The notes: generated by a model not told the origin, from the sequence alone. 64,000 bases of DNA from Comamonadaceae bacterium (GCA_947374535.1 CANCCJ010000006.1:1-64000), one strand, 5' to 3'. Counted from the first letter of the stretch, positions 9,461 to 18,749 are shown. Numbers and translations: made by a program.

Positions 9461-9549
9461 CAAGGCATATAAGCTGCAATTCATTCGATAACGAGTTGTA
9501 AATTGACCGTAAAACGAGCTTTGTAGTGAATTTCAACTTACATGCCTTG
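9461..9549. repeat. Long imperfect inverted repeat (candidate origin or operator)
   Basis: The 25-base arm starting at CAAGGCAT (9461) pairs with the reverse complement of the arm ending at ATGCCTTG (9549) at 21 of 25 positions, with about 39 bp between. It lies in the 247-bp gap between the integrase gene and the HUH-like gene. The loop contains ACGAG twice. A terminator is unlikely because there is no T run. A replication or nicking origin, or a repressor site, are the candidate roles. Confidence 0.5.
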
Positions 9550-9649
9550 TATCTATATATGCAAGTTGATTCAAGAAATCGTCGATTTCTGAAAATATTT
9601 TTGAAAAATGAGTAAAAACGTTACTTTTGGAAGACCAGATGCCCTTTGC

Positions 9650-10633
9650 TTAGTTTAGCTTTAGTGCTAGTAATTCTGGATTCGGGTGGTAATACCGCTT
9701 AAGCATGTTTAACTGTTTGTGACCTGTCACAGCACTCAACTCCAAGACGTTTGAGAGTTTTTCGGCAAGTCGAGTGGTCGCTGTGTGACGCAAGTCGTGA
9801 ATTCTTAAGTTAGAAATACCAGCTCGGCGTGTTGCACGTTTGAAGTTCGTCTCTAACGCAGCAAAATTGATTGGAAAAACACGACTATCAATATTTTTAG
9901 GAAGCAGTTGCAAAGTCTCAATCGCCCGCATTGATAACGGCACGCAACGAGACTCACCGTTTTTGGTCATCTTCAAAAAGGCAGTTCTCCGTTGAAGATC
10001 AATATTGCACCAGTGCAAGCTTAGAAGTTCACCTCGACGCATTGCAGTTTCTAGCGCCAAGATTACAAATGGCCTTGTGTAGATGTTTCGATTGGCAATT
10101 GGTTCGGCTGCGTGCAGAAGCGTAACTTCCTCCTCTTTGCTCAAAATTCGATTTCGTCCAGGCGGCGAAGGTGGCTTCTTAACCAGTTGCACGGGGTTAG
10201 GGGTGTTGATATTCCATTCTCTACGAGCATGGTTGATAACACTCGAGAAGTAAGCCAATTCACGAATAACGGTGCCACTTGAAACTTGGCGCAGTCGTTC
10301 ATCTCTGTAAGTTGCAATCTTGCTTGGTGTGAGCATGTGCATGAGCGTTTTGCAGATTGAACGTCTCAAGATTGCATTCAGACGAATTGAATCTGCATGT
10401 GCGCCACGCATAAATGGCAGCACTTCCTTGATGTATCGCTGAATCAACTCACCGAACGTGGTGGTTTGAGCCGCAGACTGGTCAATAAATGTGCTTCTAT
10501 CGAACTCAACCTCAATGCTTCTAGCCCATCGCTCTGCATCTTGTCTAGTTAAGAAACTCTTTGTCTGGTCTGCGTAACCTTTACGTCGAACTCGCGCTTG
10601 CCATCTATTGCCGTGAAAACGAAAAGAAGCCAT
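9650..10633 (-). CDS. Tyrosine recombinase/integrase of the element
   Basis: Phage-type integrase of 327 aa that would insert and excise the element. An N-terminal arm-binding-like region (about 1-55) and core-binding SAM-like domain (about 60-150) precede the catalytic domain. Conserved residues are visible: Arg in TAMRRGELL (about 199), HDLRH (279-283), GH (304-305) and the nucleophile in KRYYH (Tyr314 or 315). The ATG at 10633 (MASFRF...) is preferred over an upstream in-frame codon at 10666, because the longer form would overlap the GGGACA repeat. The gene lies beside the restored moaC and reads away from it, a usual position next to an attachment site. Confidence 0.95.
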   Translation of the reverse strand: MASFRFHGNRWQARVRRKGYADQTKSFLTRQDAERWARSIEVEFDRSTFIDQSAAQTTTFGELIQRYIKEVLPFMRGAHADSIRLNAILRRSICKTLMHMLTPSKIATYRDERLRQVSSGTVIRELAYFSSVINHARREWNINTPNPVQLVKKPPSPPGRNRILSKEEEVTLLHAAEPIANRNIYTRPFVILALETAMRRGELLSLHWCNIDLQRRTAFLKMTKNGESRCVPLSMRAIETLQLLPKNIDSRVFPINFAALETNFKRATRRAGISNLRIHDLRHTATTRLAEKLSNVLELSAVTGHKQLNMLKRYYHPNPELLALKLN

Positions 10634-10648
10634 TGAACTGCCTATGGA

Positions 10649-10668
10649 GGGACAGGAATGGGACAAGA
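10649..10668. repeat. GGGACA arm-type repeat, right end
   Basis: GGGACAGGAATGGGACAAGA is the partner of 5516-5535 (18 of 20 identical). It sits between the integrase start and the moaC stop. In a circular form of the element the two copies would flank the moaC-derived core, as arm sites flank the core of a phage attP. Confidence 0.55.
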
Positions 10669-10710
10669 CGATAGTTAGAGTTCTCCACGTGAATTACTTG
10701 TTAGTAACCA

Positions 10711-11187
10711 CTACATAGCCACATAACTCCCCGATTTACCGCCATGCTTTTCCAGCAGCTGGCAGTCGGTGATCGTCATGCCTCTGTCAACTGCCTTGCA
10801 CATGTCATAAATCGTGAGCAAAGCCACTTGCACAGCGGTGAGGGCTTCCATCTCCACGCCGGTTTGTCCGACCGTTTCCACAGTCGCCGTGCACTGCACG
10901 CTGTGTGTGGTTTCGTTGATGGCAAATTCAACGGCTACGCGTGTGAGCGCAAGGGGGTGACACAAGGGAATCAAGTCACTGGTCTTTTTGGCGGCTTGAA
11001 TGCCGGCGATGCGGGCGATGCCCAGCACGTCGCCCTTCTTGGCGGTGCCGCTTTGAATCAATGCCAAGGTGGCGGGCAACATGACGATGCGGCCGCTGGC
11101 AATGCCCACGCGGCGGGTGTGCGCTTTGTCGGCCACGTCCACCATGTGGGCTTGGCCTTGTGCGTCAAAGTGTGTGAGTGTGGACAT
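10711..11187 (-). CDS. moaC: Cyclic pyranopterin monophosphate synthase
   Basis: Second step of molybdenum cofactor synthesis: converts 3',8-cyclo-7,8-dihydro-GTP to cyclic pyranopterin monophosphate, in the cytoplasm as a hexamer. The 158-aa protein is full length, with LCHPL (75-79) and the [10 protein letters not shown]...IYDMCKA segment containing Asp128 and Lys131 of the active site. Codons from about residue 88 to the end lie in the 211-bp repeat, so the 3' end may come from the integrative element. Its terminal residue differs from that of the displaced copy (Met against Ala). No other moa gene is in the window. It starts 46 bp from the divergent protease gene. Confidence 0.96.
   Translation of the reverse strand: MSTLTHFDAQGQAHMVDVADKAHTRRVGIASGRIVMLPATLALIQSGTAKKGDVLGIARIAGIQAAKKTSDLIPLCHPLALTRVAVEFAINETTHSVQCTATVETVGQTGVEMEALTAVQVALLTIYDMCKAVDRGMTITDCQLLEKHGGKSGSYVAM
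10717..10927. repeat. Right 211-bp direct repeat inside moaC
   Basis: Second copy of the repeat at 5267-5477, forming the 3' part of intact moaC. All six differences fall in the half nearer the middle of moaC. Three are synonymous (two Ala codons, one Val) and three change residues (Arg/Gln, Pro/Thr, Asp/Asn). Confidence 0.9.
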
Positions 11188-11233
11188 GCTGAAATTTACA
11201 ACGGGTTAACATGAAAGCCGCATCATACGGGCC

Positions 11234-12829
11234 GTGAAACCAATGCTTTCTTCTCTGTTATCGCCTCACCTCTTACAGCGCCTCGGTGTGCTGGGTGTGT
11301 GCGTGGCTTTGATGCTGCCAGTCGCACCTGTGCAAGCGCAATTGAGCAACAACCGACTGCCAAATTTAGGCGATGGTGCCGAGGTGCCGTTGGGGGTGGA
11401 GCGGCGTTTGGGCGAGAGCATTGCCCGAGAAATTTACCGCGACCCTGATTACCTAGACGACCCCGTGCTGGGCGATTATTTGCAATCCATTTGGCAAACC
11501 TTGCTCGCCTCTGCGCGTCAACGGGGTGAGCTGACGCCAGAGTTGGATCTGCAATTTGCTTGGGAAGTCGCGCTCATTCGCGAGCGCAGCATCAACGCTT
11601 TTGCGCTGCCCGGTGGTTATCTGGGCGTGCATTTGGGTTTGATTTCGGCGGTCAGCAGCGCCGACGAATTGGCCTCAGTGCTGGCCCATGAGTTGAGCCA
11701 CGTCACACAGCGCCACATTGCTCGCATGATTGCGCAGCAAGGGCGTCAAGGCCCGATGGTGATGGGCGCCATGATCTTGGGCATGTTGGCGGCTAGTCGC
11801 ACACCCAGTGCCAGTGGCATGAGCGCGGCGAATGCAGTGATGGTGGGTGGCCAAGCTGCCGCGATCCAAAGCCAACTGAACTTTTCGCGTGACATGGAAC
11901 GCGAGGCTGACCGCATTGGCTACGGCGTGATGACCGATGCAGGTTTCGAGGCCCAAGGCTTTGTCACCATGTTTGAAAAACTTCAACAAGCGGCGCGCCT
12001 GAACGACAACGGCTCGTTCCCTTATTTACGCAGTCATCCCATGACCACCGAGCGCATTGCCGATGCGCAGGCGCGGCAGCAGTTGTTGACCGGCCGAGCT
12101 GCCGTCGCCACCACTGCCACGCACGCCATGATGTCGGCGCGTGCGCAGGTGCTGGCGAACCCCGGCGTGGATGTGTTGCGCACCATTGCTGGCCAAGCGA
12201 ATGCCACGGCTCTTGCTGCTGGCAATACAGCGCGTCAGGTGGGCCTCTTGTATGGCGCAACGATGGCGGAGATGAAGCAGCGCAATTTCGTGGCTGCGCG
12301 TCAGCACCTGACGCACTTGCAAGCCCTGGGTGGGTTAGAGCTCAGCGCGCAACGTGTGGTGCGTTTGTTGTCTGCAGAGTTGGCTTTGGCGGCTGGCGAT
12401 GCCACACAAGCGGTGGCTTTGCTGGAGCCTAAAGCCACCGTGCTCGCCACCAACGACAGAGCCACACGCATGTTGTTGGCGCAAAGCCGTGTGGCCACAC
12501 GCAAGGCGGCACAGGCCAAAGTGGCGGCGAATGAACTGTCCTTGTGGCTTAACCTTCACCCGCGCGATGCATCGGCATGGTTGGTTCAGGCGTCGGCTTA
12601 TGAATTGCAGGGCGATGGTTTGCGGGCCATCCGTGCGCAAGCCGAAGCTAGGGCGATGGAGCTGGACTATGGTGCGGCCGTAGACCGCTTCAAAGCAGCG
12701 CAATCGTTGGCGCATCAAATGGCAAGCGAAGGCAAGTTGGACAGGGCTGGCCACATGGAGGCATCCATCGTCGATGCCAGACTGCGCGAGTTAGAGCGGT
12801 TGCGGCGGGAACAAACGCTGGAGCGCTGA
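11234..12829 (+). CDS. Periplasmic M48 metalloprotease with TPR domain, BepA-like
   Basis: Zinc protease/chaperone of the BepA (YfgC) type, which in E. coli assists LptD and BAM outer-membrane assembly and degrades misfolded LptD. The 531-aa protein has a signal peptide (about 1-35, cleaved after VQA). The M48 domain carries HELSH (152-156) and EREAD (222-226) zinc-binding motifs, and a roughly 250-residue Ala/Leu-rich TPR-like C-terminal region follows. The start is GTG 11234 or ATG 11243, both compatible with the signal peptide. The gene overlaps by 39 bp the 3' end of the convergent holin-like gene. Confidence 0.9.
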   Translation: MKPMLSSLLSPHLLQRLGVLGVCVALMLPVAPVQAQLSNNRLPNLGDGAEVPLGVERRLGESIAREIYRDPDYLDDPVLGDYLQSIWQTLLASARQRGELTPELDLQFAWEVALIRERSINAFALPGGYLGVHLGLISAVSSADELASVLAHELSHVTQRHIARMIAQQGRQGPMVMGAMILGMLAASRTPSASGMSAANAVMVGGQAAAIQSQLNFSRDMEREADRIGYGVMTDAGFEAQGFVTMFEKLQQAARLNDNGSFPYLRSHPMTTERIADAQARQQLLTGRAAVATTATHAMMSARAQVLANPGVDVLRTIAGQANATALAAGNTARQVGLLYGATMAEMKQRNFVAARQHLTHLQALGGLELSAQRVVRLLSAELALAAGDATQAVALLEPKATVLATNDRATRMLLAQSRVATRKAAQAKVAANELSLWLNLHPRDASAWLVQASAYELQGDGLRAIRAQAEARAMELDYGAAVDRFKAAQSLAHQMASEGKLDRAGHMEASIVDARLRELERLRREQTLER

Positions 12830-13150
12830 GTCAATGACCACGCCACAGGCTGAATAGATCAACGAGCCCAGCAGCGCCGAACCGAAGCCGCGTACCCAAA
12901 ATCCGTCCAATAAAGCAGCGGCAGCCCAAAACATGAAGGCGTTGATCACGAAGAGGAATAAGCCCAAGGTGAAAAATGTGACGGGCAAAGTCAACACCAC
13001 TAAAGCGGGACGCACGACGAGGTTGAACATGCCAATGACGAAGGCGGCGGTCATGGCAGAGCCAAAGCTCGTCACTTCAACGCCGCTGTAAAGATGTGCC
13101 AGCGCCATCAAGGCCGCGGCATGGAGTACCCAAGTTAAAAGTAGTTTCAT
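12791..13150 (-). CDS. Phage-holin-family (superfamily IV) membrane protein
   Basis: Protein of 119 aa with four hydrophobic segments (about 3-20, 30-48, 53-77, 85-108) and the FNLVVRPALVVLTLPVTFFTLG stretch that typifies the bacterial four-TM holin-like family found across chromosomes. It is a chromosomal family member, not evidence of a prophage: no lysis or structural genes are nearby. Function is unknown. Its 3' end overlaps the M48 protease gene tail-to-tail. Confidence 0.85.
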   Translation of the reverse strand: MKLLLTWVLHAAALMALAHLYSGVEVTSFGSAMTAAFVIGMFNLVVRPALVVLTLPVTFFTLGLFLFVINAFMFWAAAALLDGFWVRGFGSALLGSLIYSACGVVIDSALQRLFPPQPL

Positions 13151-13230
13151 TGGATTGTCAGCATAGCATTGCCGCTATCATCCACACCCCCAACTTTCCC
13201 CCTGCTTTTTAGGTAACAAACTCTAACGCG

Positions 13231-13638
13231 ATGGCTGGCATTCACATCACCGACATTGAAGCGGCCATCAACTATTGGCGTGCAAAAAAGCCTTCTCCTG
13301 ATGGCGTCACACTCGCACCCGAGATTCGTGCGCTAGCCAAGGTCTATGCACTGATGGTGTACTACCGCGAAGACGTTGCTGATGAAAAAGGCTTTCCGAA
13401 GAAAGCCTATGACGCTTGGTTGGACTGGTACAACACCACGCCTGATGCGCCTTGCATTGCCATTTGTTCCACCAGTCAAGGCGACGAGGAGTGCAAGGGC
13501 TGCGGCCGCAGCTTTGAAGAGGTGCAGTTCTGGCCCGAGATGACGCCTGCTGAGAAACGCGGCACATGGCGACGCATCACCATGATTGGCACGTCTTGGC
13601 GATTCAATAAATACGCAGAGCGGGCGCGGGGCGAATAG
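13231..13638 (+). CDS. DUF3717/DUF1289 protein
   Basis: Protein of 135 aa. The N-terminal half (IHITDIEAAINYWRA..., about 4-70) matches DUF3717. The C-terminal half (about 74-118) matches DUF1289, with PCIAICS, a CKGCGR cysteine cluster and WR near the end. The cysteines (Cys74, 78, 89, 92) could bind metal. The fusion of these two small domains is, to my knowledge, common in Burkholderiales. Role unknown. It is convergent with yaeQ, 17 bp away. Confidence 0.82.
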   Translation: MAGIHITDIEAAINYWRAKKPSPDGVTLAPEIRALAKVYALMVYYREDVADEKGFPKKAYDAWLDWYNTTPDAPCIAICSTSQGDEECKGCGRSFEEVQFWPEMTPAEKRGTWRRITMIGTSWRFNKYAERARGE

Positions 13639-13655
13639 GTCTGATTTCTTGAGCG

Positions 13656-14216
13656 TTACTTCCAGCGCTCACACTCAATGTCAACTGTGGTTTTGCCGTT
13701 GCTCATCATCACCACACCCTCTTGCACCGTGGCTTGCAGTTGCATGCTGCGTTCGGCCAATTTGGCCAGCTCTTGAGACGATGCGCTAGGAATGCGCCAC
13801 ACCTGCAAGGAGGTGGGTTTGATGAGTTTGTTTTGCATGTTCTTCCACCAGACATCGCCTGAGCTGGAGAACACATACAACATCACTTGGTCGGCCTTGC
13901 TGCAGGCTTTGAGCAAGGGCTTTTCTTCGGGTTGGCCCACTTCGATCCATAGGCGCTTGCGGCCGGTGTAGTCGGTCAGCATCACGTCGGGCTCGTTGGG
14001 GTCTGACAAGCCTGCACCAAAGGACAACACGCCGTCGCCATGGCAAATGTCTTGCAACTGATGCGCTTGCAGCGACAGCGCGACCAAACGGACCATCATG
14101 CGTTCGTCTGTCTCGCTGGGGTGGCGCGCCAAGGTCAGCGCGTGGTCGGCGTAGTAGCCGTGGTCAATGTCAGCGATTTGGACGTTGGCTTTGAAGATGG
14201 TGGATTTGATGGCCAT
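13656..14216 (-). CDS. yaeQ: YaeQ family protein
   Basis: Protein of 186 aa with the YaeQ N-terminus AIKSTIFKANVQIAD and DPNEPDV and RKRLWIEVGQP motifs (about residues 78-105) of the PD-(D/E)XK-like fold. YaeQ was once proposed to act like RfaH as an antiterminator; its biochemical role remains uncertain. ATG 14216 is chosen because it gives the family N-terminus MAIKS. It starts 5 bp after the purB stop, so it is probably cotranscribed with purB. Confidence 0.92.
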   Translation of the reverse strand: MAIKSTIFKANVQIADIDHGYYADHALTLARHPSETDERMMVRLVALSLQAHQLQDICHGDGVLSFGAGLSDPNEPDVMLTDYTGRKRLWIEVGQPEEKPLLKACSKADQVMLYVFSSSGDVWWKNMQNKLIKPTSLQVWRIPSASSQELAKLAERSMQLQATVQEGVVMMSNGKTTVDIECERWK

Positions 14217-14221
14217 GCTGT

Positions 14222-15634
<1,413 letters not shown>

Positions 15635-15707
15635 TTAGGTGGTTGGCTCCAGCGCCATGTATACGCAAGCTAGATAAAATGAAGTCACATAAATTTTTGA
15701 AGAACAT

Positions 15708-16322
15708 ATGAAACTGATTGGTGCGATTACCAGCCCTTATGTGCGCAAAGTGCGCATCGTCATGGCCGAAAAGAAACTGGATTACCAGTTTGTGACCGAG
15801 GACGTCTGGGCGGCAGACACCACCATCTCGACTGCCAATCCTCTTGGCAAAATTCCTTGCTTGATCATGGAAGGCGGCGAAGCGCTGTTTGACTCACGCG
15901 TGATCGTCGAATACGTAGATACGCTCTCCCCTGTGGGCAAGCTCATCCCAGACCGTGGCCGCGAACGCGCCGAAGTCAAAACTTGGGAAGCCTTGGCCGA
16001 TGGCTTGTTGGACGCAGCCATTCTGGCCCGCCTTGAAGCCACATGGCCTGGTCGCAAAGAGGGCGAGCGCAGCCAAGCGTGGATCGCGCGTCAAATGAAA
16101 AAAATCGACGACAGTTTGGGCGCCATGGATCGTGCTTTGGCTGAGCGTAGCCACTGCACGGGCATTCACCTGAGCTTGGCTGACATTGCCGTGGGTTCAG
16201 CGTTGGGTTATTTGGATTTCCGTTTCCCCGCCATTGACTGGCGCGGTCAACACCCCAACCTAGGCGCTTTGTATGAGCGTTTGGCGCAACGCCAAAGCTT
16301 CAAAGACACCGTGCCTGTGTGA
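15708..16322 (+). CDS. Glutathione S-transferase family protein
   Basis: Protein of 204 aa with an N-terminal thioredoxin-like domain (about 1-78) containing SPYVRK near the active site (Ser9) and the glutathione-binding NPLGKIPCL and DSRVIVEY segments, followed by an all-helical C-terminal domain (about 85-200). ATG 15708 follows TGAAGAAC. It diverges from purB. The subclass and substrate cannot be told from sequence; the Ser9 position suggests a beta/theta-like or YibF-like enzyme. Its stop abuts the convergent NTF2-like gene. Confidence 0.9.
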   Translation: MKLIGAITSPYVRKVRIVMAEKKLDYQFVTEDVWAADTTISTANPLGKIPCLIMEGGEALFDSRVIVEYVDTLSPVGKLIPDRGRERAEVKTWEALADGLLDAAILARLEATWPGRKEGERSQAWIARQMKKIDDSLGAMDRALAERSHCTGIHLSLADIAVGSALGYLDFRFPAIDWRGQHPNLGALYERLAQRQSFKDTVPV

Positions 16323-16796
16323 TCAAGCGTTGGCTCTGCGTTTGAGCCAGCGCATCAAGCTACCTACCAGAGGTAGCTTTTCATACAACTCCTCCGCCGC
16401 ATCCCAGTAGTCGCGATGCAGGGCGACGCGCCACACGCCATTCTCTTGGCGCAGCACCAAGTGGCTGGCGCCACGGATGGTTTGGGTTTTGTCCGCACCG
16501 AAGGGGCGCATGGCAAATAGAAAATCCCAAGTCACAAAGCACTGCGTGCCTTCACGCACTTGCTGTGTGATGACAAAGCTTGGCGCATCCAGCGTTTCAA
16601 ACATGTGGGCAAAGATTTGTGCAATCGCTGCCACGCCTTGCACTTCGTTGAAAGGGTCTTTGAAGTGCGCGTCTGTGGTGTAAATGTCGGCAATGCGCGA
16701 CACATCAGCGGCTTGCAAGTGTTCAAAGAAATCCACCACGCGTTGCAACGCAGCTTCGGGAGAGTCGTTGCTGGGTGCTGGGGTGTGCGTGGACAT
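16323..16796 (-). CDS. NTF2-like (SnoaL-type) protein
   Basis: Protein of 157 aa with a cone-shaped NTF2-fold pattern: the helix VVDFFEHLQAADVSRIADIYTTDAHFKDP (about 20-48) followed by alternating strands ending in WRVALHRDYWDAAEELYEKLP. It closes the leftward eight-gene operon, starting 10 bp after the SDR stop. NTF2-like proteins often act as small-molecule isomerases or accessory proteins; a role in the lipid-modification pathway is inferred from the operon. Confidence 0.85.
   Translation of the reverse strand: MSTHTPAPSNDSPEAALQRVVDFFEHLQAADVSRIADIYTTDAHFKDPFNEVQGVAAIAQIFAHMFETLDAPSFVITQQVREGTQCFVTWDFLFAMRPFGADKTQTIRGASHLVLRQENGVWRVALHRDYWDAAEELYEKLPLVGSLMRWLKRRANA
16357..16381 (+). terminator. 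Candidate terminator of the GST gene inside the NTF2-like gene
   Basis: A 9-bp perfect stem AAGCTACCT (16357-16365) / AGGTAGCTT (16371-16379) with a 5-nt loop and two further T lies 35 bp after the GST stop, within the convergent NTF2-like coding end. The T run is short, so termination is only probable. Confidence 0.5.
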
Positions 16797-16806
16797 GTGT
16801 GGATGC

Positions 16807-17589
16807 TTACATGCCGGTGGCGCGACGCAAAATGGCGAAGTACCAGCGGTAAGGCAGCACGCGTAGCAACTGCAGCAACCGCGTGAAGCGCTTGGGGAAA
16901 TGAATTTGAAATTCGCCTTTGCGCCATCCGCGCAACATTTCTTGTGCCGCTTGGTCAGGACTGATGATGGCGGGCATGGGGAAGCTGTTGTGCGCTGTTA
17001 ACGGCGTTTCTACAAAGCCTGGCATCACCATGCTGACGCCCACGGCGTGTGGCGACAAGTCGTAATACAGCGCTTCAGCCAAGTTGATCAGTGCGGCCTT
17101 GGTGGGGCCGTAGGCCAAGCTTTGGGGCAGGCCACGATAACCCGCCACGCTGGCGATGAGGCTGATGTGACCGTGCCCTTGTGAGAGCAAAGAAGGCAGC
17201 ACGGCGTCCAATACGCGTAGCGCGCCTGTGTAGTTGATGTCTTGGTGGCGCAGCATTTCGCTCAGTGAATAGTCTGTGCCGCGCACGGCTTGGTAATAGC
17301 CGGCGCAGTAGACCACCACATCCAAGCCTTGTTGGGCTTGGATGTATTTGGCCGCGTGCGTGATGGCGGTGCTGTCGCCCACATCGAGCACCACCGCTTC
17401 CGAGCCAGGGTGGGCATCCACAAACTTCTGCAGCAATTCGGCTTTGCGTGCGGACACCACCACGCGTGCGCCTGCGGCGTGCAAGGCTTGCGCGGTGGCG
17501 AGGCCAATGCCGCTTGATGCGCCTATCAACCAAACGCTGCGGCCACGCCAGTCGGTCATGGGTGGGTTCATGGGTGTGAGAAAGCCCAT
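16807..17589 (-). CDS. Short-chain dehydrogenase/reductase
   Basis: NAD(P)-dependent SDR of about 260 aa with the nucleotide motif GASSGIG (about residues 20-26), the catalytic YGPTK pair and NAGYY-like CAGYY region. ATG 17589 is chosen because GAGG lies 5-8 bp upstream and it begins one base after the preceding stop; ATG 17571 is an alternative. It follows the DUF3833 gene in the putative lipid-modification operon. SDRs are a fixed member of this gene set in other proteobacteria. Confidence 0.9.
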   Translation of the reverse strand: MGFLTPMNPPMTDWRGRSVWLIGASSGIGLATAQALHAAGARVVVSARKAELLQKFVDAHPGSEAVVLDVGDSTAITHAAKYIQAQQGLDVVVYCAGYYQAVRGTDYSLSEMLRHQDINYTGALRVLDAVLPSLLSQGHGHISLIASVAGYRGLPQSLAYGPTKAALINLAEALYYDLSPHAVGVSMVMPGFVETPLTAHNSFPMPAIISPDQAAQEMLRGWRKGEFQIHFPKRFTRLLQLLRVLPYRWYFAILRRATGM

Positions 17590-17590
17590 A

Positions 17591-18145
17591 TCAGCCTCGG
17601 CGAGTGAAGGACAGCGTGACATCGCCCAAATGGATGCCCCATTTGGTCATGCGCGCTTTGTTGAGCATGACGCGTTCGTTCATCAAATACATCCAGTCGT
17701 CCATTTGCACATTCACCACCCGGCCCTCGATGGGCAGCGCCAAGGTGTAGCCCCAGCGAAAGCTGTTGCCGCGTGCTTGCCCGCTGGCCATGCCGACCAC
17801 GTCCCCGGCGGTACCTTGGTAGCGTCCGTCTCCGAGGTGGGTCAAGCGCCAAATGCGTTTTTCTTGACTGCCGTTTGAATATACAAAATCTTCATCGAGC
17901 ACACCTTCGTTGCCTTGCCAAGTGCATTTCATTTCAACAGTGAAACGTTTCACGACTTTACCGTTGCGGTCTGTGAACACGCCCCACGCATCGACAGTGC
18001 CGTTGAAGTAGCTGCGCAAGTCCAAAACGGGTTTTTCTTGCGCGAAATCGTCGATCGAGGGACCAGCGCAACCGGTCAGTCCTAGGCTGGCCAAAGCACC
18101 GAGGCCCAGCGCGCTGTGGTTCAAAAGCAGTCGTCGGTTCATCAT
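17591..18145 (-). CDS. DUF3833 lipoprotein
   Basis: Protein of 184 aa starting with a lipoprotein signal; the lipobox LTGC places the lipidated Cys at residue 26. The rest matches the DUF3833 pattern: SYFNGTVDAWGVFTDR (about 45-60), then repeated beta strands ending in TKWGIHLGDVTLSFTRR. The predicted location is a periplasm-facing membrane surface. Function unknown. It lies 19 bp behind the chalcone-isomerase-like gene and one base before the SDR start. Confidence 0.88.
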   Translation of the reverse strand: MMNRRLLLNHSALGLGALASLGLTGCAGPSIDDFAQEKPVLDLRSYFNGTVDAWGVFTDRNGKVVKRFTVEMKCTWQGNEGVLDEDFVYSNGSQEKRIWRLTHLGDGRYQGTAGDVVGMASGQARGNSFRWGYTLALPIEGRVVNVQMDDWMYLMNERVMLNKARMTKWGIHLGDVTLSFTRRG

Positions 18146-18164
18146 GACATCCATCCTAAAGTAA

Positions 18165-18749
18165 TCACGTTTGGGCACCCGACAAAAGTTGTTGGCGCAG
18201 TTGGCGCTGCGATGTTTCAGGGGCCAGCCAAATGCCAAAAAACCGTTCTGCCAATTCTGCGTCACGCAGCTCGCCCAATGCGCGGTCTTGGTGGCGCAAC
18301 TGTAGGCCTTTGTTCGGTAAATAGATACCTGTCAGGCGTTCGCCCGCCCGCACATCGGGGATCAAGCCTTGTAATGTGGCCCACCAGTTTTGGGCTTGCG
18401 AGGGGCTCAATGCGCGTTGTTTGGCGATCTCGTCGATGGCGCGTTGCGCGATGTCGCGGCCCTTGAATGCACGCAAATAGCGCAGCTCCAACACCAAAAC
18501 TTGTTGGGTCCAAGCCTCGGGGGCGAACGAGCCATCGGCCCACAGGCTGGCGTCATACACCTCAAACCCCCAGTAGGTCAGGCGGTGTTGTCCAATCAAG
18601 CGCGGGGCGTTCAGCCAGTTGCGCAACTGAGGAGGTTGGTGCGCAGGCACGTCATCACTCTGGGCGCACACACGGTGGCCAGCAAGACTGGCGACCACAC
18701 CCAAGCTCGCGTACAAGCCTTGCAAAAGTGTGGCGCGGCGCGTGGTCAT
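18165..18749 (-). CDS. Chalcone-isomerase-like exported protein
   Basis: Protein of 194 aa with a signal peptide (about 1-29, ending HRVCAQ) and a chalcone-isomerase-like domain (LTYWGFEVYDASLWADGSF, LRYLRAFKGRDIAQRAIDEI). Bacterial relatives are not known to make flavonoids. By fold they resemble the fatty-acid-binding CHI proteins, which fits an operon of lipid-modifying enzymes. The gene overlaps the methyltransferase gene by 4 bp. Confidence 0.85.
   Translation of the reverse strand: MTTRRATLLQGLYASLGVVASLAGHRVCAQSDDVPAHQPPQLRNWLNAPRLIGQHRLTYWGFEVYDASLWADGSFAPEAWTQQVLVLELRYLRAFKGRDIAQRAIDEIAKQRALSPSQAQNWWATLQGLIPDVRAGERLTGIYLPNKGLQLRHQDRALGELRDAELAERFFGIWLAPETSQRQLRQQLLSGAQT

Larger units (their letters stand above)
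5478..10927. mobile_element. 5.45-kb integrative element inserted in moaC
   Basis: AT-rich block, visibly lower in GC than both flanks, bounded by the 211-bp moaC repeats. It encodes a tyrosine integrase next to the restored moaC, a serine recombinase, a small HUH-Rep-like protein, a ribbon-helix-helix protein and three membrane proteins. There are no transposase, conjugation or capsid genes. Site-specific integration into the 3' end of a conserved gene, with the element supplying a replacement end, is a known strategy of tyrosine-integrase islands. The coordinates given count one repeat copy as part of the element; the true ends may shift by up to 211 bp together. Confidence 0.85.

Noticed and set aside
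9574..9590. Hairpin AGAAATC-GTC-GATTTCT as integrase terminator
   Set aside because: Only a 7-bp AT-rich stem with a 3-nt loop, and no T run on the minus strand.
12791..13150. Holin-like gene as a sign of a prophage
   Set aside because: The four-TM family is chromosomal, and no phage genes flank it.
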